Positions 21,210-30,000 of a stretch of DNA of 64,000 bases are shown here, piece by piece; position 1 is the first letter of the stretch; each line of letters opens with the position of its first letter. A model generated the notes under the pieces. That model had not been told where the DNA came from. It saw nothing but the letters and a program-made list of their open reading frames with translations, and did no database searches. A program made the position numbers and the translations under genes. The stretch is from Rhineura floridana. Taxonomy: Eukaryota > Chordata > Lepidosauria > Squamata > Rhineuridae. Where the stretch lies: contig NC_084483.1 in the NCBI RefSeq assembly GCF_030035675.1, forward strand, positions 5,165,501 to 5,229,500. Reading direction: 5' to 3'.

Positions 21210-24019
21210 GTATGAGCTTTTTGTGTAAAACCTGAGATCCATTTGAAAAGAACACTCAAGAACTTTGAGAGAGTGGGATTTTACTGCAATACAGTGTCCT
21301 GAGATTATGATTGACAGATAACATGTAGGACTAAAATATTATACTCATCATTTTAGCCGACATGGAAGCATATATATTTATGCTCTGGATGTTGACAGAA
21401 CATCCTCTAGAGACCTAATTGTACAGATGGCAGCAATTGATGGTACAATAACATGGCCCAGGTGATAATGTCTGACTGCAAGAAAAAGAGGTAAAAAACC
21501 AGAATGCTGAAAATATATTTATTGTTATGTACAAAAGTACTATTAAAAAAAAAATTTGGAAAAGTATTTGCAAAAAAATTTTTTGAAAAATATTTGCAAA
21601 AGCTTGAGAACATATATAACAAGATGCTCTGTAGAAGCTCAAAGCCCAACACGTTTCAGCTTGTGCAACCAAGCCTTCATCAGGGGACACATTGATTCTT
21701 CATCAGATTATTGGAGCCAACTCTTACTAATAGTTTTGTAACTTCTGTTATGTGGAGGATATCCTAAATAATGTCTGACTGGCCAGGGTGGGAGAGGAAG
21801 TAATGTTTACTATGAATACACCTGCAGGGGCAAATAGCAGCTGTTTGTGTGTGGGATGTTTGGTGGAAAAATAGTGTGGGGAGGAAAGGGTTATTCCCTT
21901 CACCATTTGTGGCTATTTTTTCTGGAAAAGTACATGTGTTTGACTGAAGTACCACCTCTATCTCTGGCCAACTCAGGTTCTATCTACTACCCGCTTCTGA
22001 ATGTTGTAAATAAATTGGCCTGTGTACTGGGTATATATAATGCTAACTCAACAAGTGAAGCTTTTGCTTCAAAAGAGAAAGAAAGAAAAAGAAATTTCTC
22101 CTAGGATAACATTACTTTACTTTATCAGAGATAATAAAAAGATGAAAAATAATAATTGCTCTCAAAATTTACTTCTTTCCCATTTTTGAAATCTGGAATT
22201 TAGAATAATAGGATCATAGAATAGTAGAGTTGGAAGGGGCCTATAAGGCCATCAAGTCCAACCCCCTGCACAATCAGCTCTCCCATCATATTTCTCTTCT
22301 TGCACTGAATCATTGGATTTTATTGTGTATTTTTATATTCCTCTGTTGTACACCGCCCAGAGAGCTATGCTAGTCGGGCGGTATAGAAATTCAACAAATA
22401 AATAATAAAATAATAATAATATAATAATAATAATTAGAAAGTGGGCTTTTCTGAGCTCTTAATTACTGCTGAGCTCCACCAACTACTGCTGGATCTCAGA
22501 TCATTGATTCTTGTTATGATAAGTCAGGTGGCAGAGCTCAGTGATGGATGCAATTTTCCCTAAAAGACTGGGTTGGATTTCAAGTTCCAAAAAGACATGG
22601 CAATGTTTCCTTTATTACAGGGTTTCTTCTTCAGTTTTGCTTTGAATTCTTTTAGGTTTTCTTCCCAGAAACTCTTCCTTCTTATAGTGCAAGAATTATC
22701 AAATGGACATAATGTAGTGTTGATAAAATGTAACACACTCTTTGGAACTGTGTATTATTCTTACACAAATGTGAAATTTGTGTGTGCTGCTTTCATGACA
22801 GGCAACTGTTGCTACGTTGTCAACTGATTTGCCAAACATACAGAAGGAAATCATCAGCAAGCACAATGACCTAAGGAAACGGGTGGTACCAAGTGCTTCC
22901 AACATGCTGAAGATGGTAAGAATTGATACAAGATTTTGTTGGCGCTTCAAGTGCTTTGGTCTTTAGAGCTGCCAACACCTTGCTACATTTTCAATGCATG
23001 CCAAGATTAGTTTTGTCTTGAAAACGTCTGGAAGTGCTCAAACAGATAAAAAATGGTAGCATTTCTATTTGATCCTGGTACCTTGGAGAGGACTGTACCT
23101 CTGCAAGAAAGCTGCTGCATGTCTCGGGACATCTGTCATCAATAAGACAGGGCAAGTCTCGTGGTGAAACCCAAATTTTTCCGCTGCAAACCTCTTATCA
23201 AAGATGGGTAATTTTTGCATTTGCATTCTATCCCCCAGAGAGTAGTTTGGGGCCAGTTGTGTACTGCCACACACAGCTAGCTTCCTTCCTGAATGATCAT
23301 TTAGAACCCCATAGAAGTGAGAGCTTCACAGTTATGGACAATCTGATTGTGAAGCTCTGATGACTGAGACTTTAACAAGGACATCCACATGAAGGTGTGC
23401 ACCATTAAAATCTAAGGTATCACAATATTTTATATCCTTTGAAAACAAATTTCCTTGTGAGTCATTAAAATTTGGCAGGCCTTTAAGAGTGCCGGATAAA
23501 TTTATTTCATGGACCACACAGGTGGTGGTTGTTGTTATTTATTATCATTTACTGCTTTTTGGCCCAAATGACTCCAAAGCAGTGAACAGTATATTGATAC
23601 AATAAAATATACAGGAATGCAGTGGCGTACCTAGCGTATTTGACACCTAGAGCGGATCATTTTTTAACACCCCTCTCCTCTGTATGACAAAATAGTTTTC
23701 AGTAATCATCATGAAATGAAACAAATAATAATAATGGCCAGAAAAGAAACGCAGACCGTGAAAATTTTCTTTTACTGAATTTCATATATATAATCATGCC
23801 AGTAAAAATTTTTAAAAAATAAAATAAATATTCGCCCTTGGTACGCCACTGCAGGAATGTACATCAAACTGTCATAGATCTATAATCAATCAAAACAACA
23901 TAAGACAACAAAATAACAACATAGCAAGACAAGGAGAAAGCTTTGCTAATGTAGAGGGGATTAAAAAGTGCTATCGCCAACTCTACTTCCCACACTCTTG
24001 TGGGCTAGAAACAGACAAA

Positions 24020-24103
<84 letters not shown>

Positions 24104-26943
24104 ACGATCTTATCCCTTCAAGAAGAGTGCTCTCACTCCCTTTCCTAACTATTCAGGACTTCAGGACAAAAACGTAATCAGTACACTGCCCCCCCCACAA
24201 ATGTTTTAAATGAATTGAAATAAAATTAGGAGCACTTCTAATATTAAAAGTTGTCACAAAAAGAAAGAACCCAACACCATATCCCATGCTTTCTAGGCAA
24301 GCGCAGCCCCACAAAAGCTTAGGATGAAAAGCCTTAATCCTTTTAAACCCAAGAGGATGATCTAACACACTGGTTTTATGTTGTTACCTAGTGGGGAGAG
24401 GAAAGCACTTCCAGGTATTACAGGCCCTCTTCTCCTTCTGGCATCTAGTCCTCAGGCTGCAGTTGGCCACCCCTCATTTCAGTTGACAAGCCTGCCACAC
24501 ACAATGAAATTTCTGCATGTGTCCAGTCACTAAATAACTCTATACTTGTTTCTTTCAAGGTATGGAATGGGACAGCTGCAAAGAATGCCAAACGCTGGGC
24601 TGATCAGTGCATGTTTGATCACAGCCCTGAAGAGGAAAGAACAATAGAAAGTAAGTTCAATGGGAGGAATCTCTATTCTCTCCGTAAATCTTCATCTTCC
24701 TCCTGGTCAGAAACAGCAGAGTAGGTCCACTACCATTGTTTTCCACAGTGCTGTTTTACAAGATTTTTTTTTTATTGCTGGAGAATTAACTCAAAAGGAC
24801 AATTTTAACGGTGCAAAAAGGCACTTTTAAACTTTCATAAAAATACAAATTATATAACAAAGCAATACTATGTTATGTATTTTAACATAACATGTGATTT
24901 AGAATGCTTCCGGAGGGGGCTTAATATTTTAAACTGGTTGTTTAGCTTGGGTTGTTGGCAACAGTTTTTTTTAACGTTGCAGATTATTCTGGGAAAGGGT
25001 CAATACAGATTAAATGGAGAAAATGCATGCAGATGTTTTTCATTTTATTTACTAAATGTCTATCCCACCCTTTCTCCCAAAGGAGTTCAGGACAGCAAAC
25101 AATAATAATACAATTTAACTGAAAATACACTCAAAACATATTTGAAACACTTAGAAATGCTGTAAAGTACCTGCTGGCAGATCTGAAGGTTTGACAGAAA
25201 TGTCTAAATAAATAAAATGTGATCATGCCTAAGGATTTGAAATGTAAATACTTTCAGACACCTTTGAATATATGTTACATGAACCATTCTCTCTCTTTTT
25301 CAGATGGCCTAGTGTGTGGTGAAAATCTCTTTTATTCAAGTGCCCCTACATCATGGTCAGATGCAATCCAATCATGGTTTGATGAGAAGGATGACTTCAT
25401 ATATGGGGAAGGGCCAAAGGATGAGGATCTGATGATTGGACATTATACTCAGGTATGTGGAAGTTATAACAGACTACGCAATCCATAACTCTGCTCAGAA
25501 AACATATTTATATCCAGAAAATGGACGGAGGGTAGGGGTGAAAGTGGCCCTGTTGGTTCACCATCTTGAATCGCATGTTTGCTGAATTTTTCAGGGCATC
25601 CGATCACAAAGAGAGAGCCTATACACATCTCATTTATATGCACACAGGCTATGTACACAGTTTCAGTTCATCATGCAAAGGCTCTGTGTAAGGGTAGTGT
25701 GCACAATCCCACTGCCTCCCACATGCATTCATGGCATATACTGTGTCTTCTGAATATGCTTCTGTGACACCAGTTCATACATGGACCTATGTTTCCATGC
25801 AGATAGATATGTACATCTTGATACAATCCAAACTTGGGGGCCAAAAAAGATTTTCTGTATCCAAATTCTTAAGTTTCATGCTTCAAAGTGGGCTGCCCAT
25901 ATCTGGATCCCTGGCCCTGCATTGAATCAGGATCTCGTAACATTTCAAGAATGGAGACTGGCATATTTAGAGCACATTCAGGTTTTCTACAAATAACAAT
26001 ATTTAGCTGAAAATTTTTTTTGACAAACAAAGGTGTGAAGATGCTTTCTATTGACTGAGATCATTATTTAACTATGTAGCTTATTATTGTCTTCTCATCT
26101 GGCAGTAACTTTCCAGGGTTTCAGGCAGACATCTTAGATTGACAACATCCTGAAATTCTTTCATTATGGACATGGCAGGGACCTTTAAACAGCAAACTGT
26201 GAGGAATGGCCCAATGGTTTTTCAAATGACCAAATATTCGAATATATTGCAAATTTCACTTCAGTATTCAATTATTTTAAGATTAAATTGGGACTCTGCA
26301 GGGGACCACAACAGATGAGTCCTTCCTCTTCTCTCTCCCATCCACCCATTATGATTGGCATTGGGCTGATCTGCAATTATAAGGACTTGCAACACTTTGA
26401 GGAGTAATGCAACTGCTCAAAAAACAAAGGGAAAAATGTGGAAGGCAGCAGACTCAAGTCCTGGCTGAATACACAAAATCCTGCTATAACATTATTAACA
26501 ACAAAGTGTCTCAAGAATGAGGTTTTGTGCAGCACAGGCTTCCAACATGTGCTCACTGAGGTCTTCCCTGGTGCCCTCCCCTGCTTGGGGTGTGTATGTG
26601 TGTGTGTGTGTTGCTCATGACAATTTCTCCACTTTGAAAATATGACCACAGGTCCCCAAAAATCTGTTCAATAATTGAATTTAGAAATAACAAATCCTGC
26701 CCACAGGTTTACTAACTTACATGATCAAACTCTAATGAAAAGGGGATAGAATAAGGAGGGAAGGGAAAGGAGGAGATTCAGAGATGAGATATCAAGGGTT
26801 CAAGGAGGAAAGGGAATGGATGTCAGAAAGCAGTGATTTCCAGAGAAAAGGGATAGCAAAAGAGAACAGGCAGTGACATCAAACAGAACCTGTAACCAAT
26901 TTTGTAGCCAAGAGGAAAGTATCTGCAGACTGAACAATGAGGC

Positions 26944-27009
<66 letters not shown>

Positions 27010-30000
27010 CATTTATACCCTGCCTTATGGCCAAAAGGCCCTCAAGGCGGCTTACAAGAAAAACACAAATATAGAAATACATCAATAAAACAATACAATT
27101 TACAAAAAATTAAATAACAAATAACATTATTAAAAAACATTGTTTACAACTTCCAGTGAAAATACAGGGTGGTGCAGGCGTCTGGAGCGGCAGAAACATC
27201 TCAGGTTACCCCCAACAAAGCTGTGAGTTGGAAAGAAAGAGGAGAAGCTAGATGTCAAGGAGCCAAAGAGTGAACAGATTAAAAATAAAAAGTAGTCACT
27301 TAAACTGGATCATCTGACAAGTTAGCTGAAACCTATGAAGGAAGTGGCACAAAGGAGAAATGGGGAGAAAAATGAAACAGATAGGCAGCAGATTTGAAAA
27401 TGTAATAAGAGGGTGAAGGTGAGAAAGAGGCTAGCCAGAAAGAAAAAAAATGGTCATAGTTAAGCTGGGAAAGAATGTAAGATAAATAAATGTCTTTGCA
27501 GTGCAAGGTGACAAAAGAGAATGGGCAGAAGAATCCAACTGGTGCCTTTGCACTCATGTAAAGGTTTTTGATCCAGCAGAGGTGTCCACTATGGGAAGAT
27601 GAGGAGAGGCGAATTTAGCCAGTTCCCTCTTCTGCTCTGCAATCCCCAGCTCCCACGGAAAATCGGCTCCAGGGGATTGGTAGACTTTCTAAAACAAGGC
27701 TGAATATGGCATGGGGGGCTGTAGGGGGGAAGGGGGAATTGACAAAATTTGCCTTCCCTATTAATCCGTTAGCAGAAGCCTCTGCTGGATCATGACTGCA
27801 AGGGCATCAATTGGATTCCACCTAAGATCCTCTGTGGCGCAAAGTGGTAAGCGGCGGTAACGCAGCCGAAGCTCTGCTCACAGCCAGAGTTCAATTCCAA
27901 CGGAAGGAGGAAGTTGAATCTCCGGTAAAAGGGGTCGAGGTCCACTCAGCCTTCCATCCATCTGTGGTCGGTAAAATGAGCACCCGGCATATGCTGGGGG
28001 GTAAAGAAAGGCCGGGGACGGAACTGGCAATCCCACCCCATATATATGGCCTGCCTAGTAAACGTCGCAAGACGTCACCCTCAGAGTTGGAAACGACTCG
28101 CACTACAAGTGCAGGGACACCTTTACCTTTAGGGATGGGGGAGAAATTAGGTTTGGTTTGCATTTTAATATGAATCTCCCTAATTCACACTTCTGGAAAC
28201 AATACATGAACCAAAATACATGAACAGCTATCCTTCAAAAATGCACATTCTCTTAATTTTGCAGTGCAGTTCTCTAACCAAATAATGTGTAAAAATGCAT
28301 ATACAAGAGGAAAGTGTACATTGAAATGCATATATTAATGGAAATAACTTACACAAATGCATCATGTTAGTGAAAATTGCATACAAAAATTTGCATATGA
28401 AGAGAAATATACACAAACTGCTGACAGATATCCACGAGGACTTTTTTAAAGCTGCAAACTGATGTGGAAATGTGCTGAATTGTACTTGACTTGAAAAATC
28501 AGAAAGTGGGAAAAAAGAGAACTAACAGATTCGTCCATCCCTAATTCTACCCAATGCCATTTAGCAGGAAAAGGGCTGAGAAGTGAACTTGGGGTTCTTT
28601 CTGCGTCTGGGAAATGCTAATCTAATGTATGTCCTTTGCTATTTACAGCTGGTTTGGTATAAATCCTTCATGCTTGCCTGTGCATTTTCATCATGTGACA
28701 ATGAAGAATACCCATATTACTACGTTTGCCAGTATTGTCCTGCGTATGTACAACAGTTATTATTCATTGTATACATTTTCTATTTCTATAATCCAGAAGT
28801 ATTTGTTCTAATGCATGATCATACTGAACTTGTAATTGTGGTTTTAAGAGATATGGCAGAGAGAGAAGTAAGTTGTTACAAGTTGTATTCAGTTGGTGCC
28901 CCACTGCTAATGGAAAGCTCAATGACCCAGCAGAGGGTCCCAGCACCACAAATGGAGGAGGTGATTTTCAACAGTTCCCCCTCTTCCATGCAGGCTCTGG
29001 ATCCTCTCATTCTGCTCCAGTGGGTTGAGGGACCCTTTGGGACAGAATGGGAAGTACTTAAACCAGGGATGGGGAGCCTGTGGTCCTCCAGATGCTATGG
29101 AATGACAGCTCTTTTCATCCCTGGCTGTGTTGGCTGGGCTGATGGGAGTTAGAATCCAACAGCAAGAGAAGCGCAGGTTCTCCATCCTTGGCTGAAATAA
29201 ACTACCCTCCCAGAATTCATTGCACCTAGCAATTCTGACACTGAATAACGGGAGGAGAGGGGAAAGAGAAACCGAGGAGGTGAGATGAGCCTCTCTTGCT
29301 GTCATTACTGCCACTATACTGCCACTTCTTGTAGAAGGCAAGGGAGAATGGGGACGGGAAGCGAGGCAGGCAGCCAGTATTGGCACTTGGGGTGATAGAT
29401 AACAATTTAGGGTTGGGACAGAGCAAAATTCTTCCACTTTCAAGGGCTCAGATTTTGAGTCTTTGGGAAAAGAAGTTTGCCTGTTAGAGGGCTTGCATCA
29501 AATTGGGACTCAGATCCTTCAAACTGAGCCGGGCTTAGACAAACACTCACACCATCCCTACCTGGGATGTTTCAGTTCCACTACAAGTTTATGACAGCTA
29601 TAAGTTATCTTTTTAAGCCAGAGGGAAGCATTCCCTTGTGGGCAACAGCATGAGGGGTTGAATTAGCATTCAACTAATGCTAATAGGTAACCAGAGGCAA
29701 AAAGGGATGGAGCAATGGATTTGTCTCTTGCCTTTGTACAATGGGCTGCATTCCAGGCACACAGAGGTTTTGACACCCACCCTGCTTCTCTCCATCTTCA
29801 TCCAGGCAAGCAAGAGGCATTATCATAGTTCAAGGACACATTCTGGCCAGACAAAAGCACTCAGGGAGGTTGTGGAGCAGGGCCAGTGAGGGGGGTGGCC
29901 TGGGGAAGGGATGTGGCTGAATGGAGATACTTCATTCAGCCCCTAAGCATGAAGTTCCTCATCCCTGATTTATGTGAATGCAAAAGTATGTATGACACCA

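Noticed and set aside
24017-24104. Lys/Glu-rich repeat protein
   Set aside because: Translation of the (GAAA)n microsatellite.
26800-27088. Poly-Ile and poly-Asn frames
   Set aside because: Translation of the (ATT)n microsatellite.
27826-28130. tRNA gene suggested by A and B boxes
   Set aside because: The boxes belong to the head of a Sauria SINE. The cloverleaf is not preserved, and three more copies exist.
28583-29152. 189-codon open frame
   Set aside because: Only its segment 28649-28743 is coding (CRISP exon 5). The rest is intron read-through, ending in a MITE.
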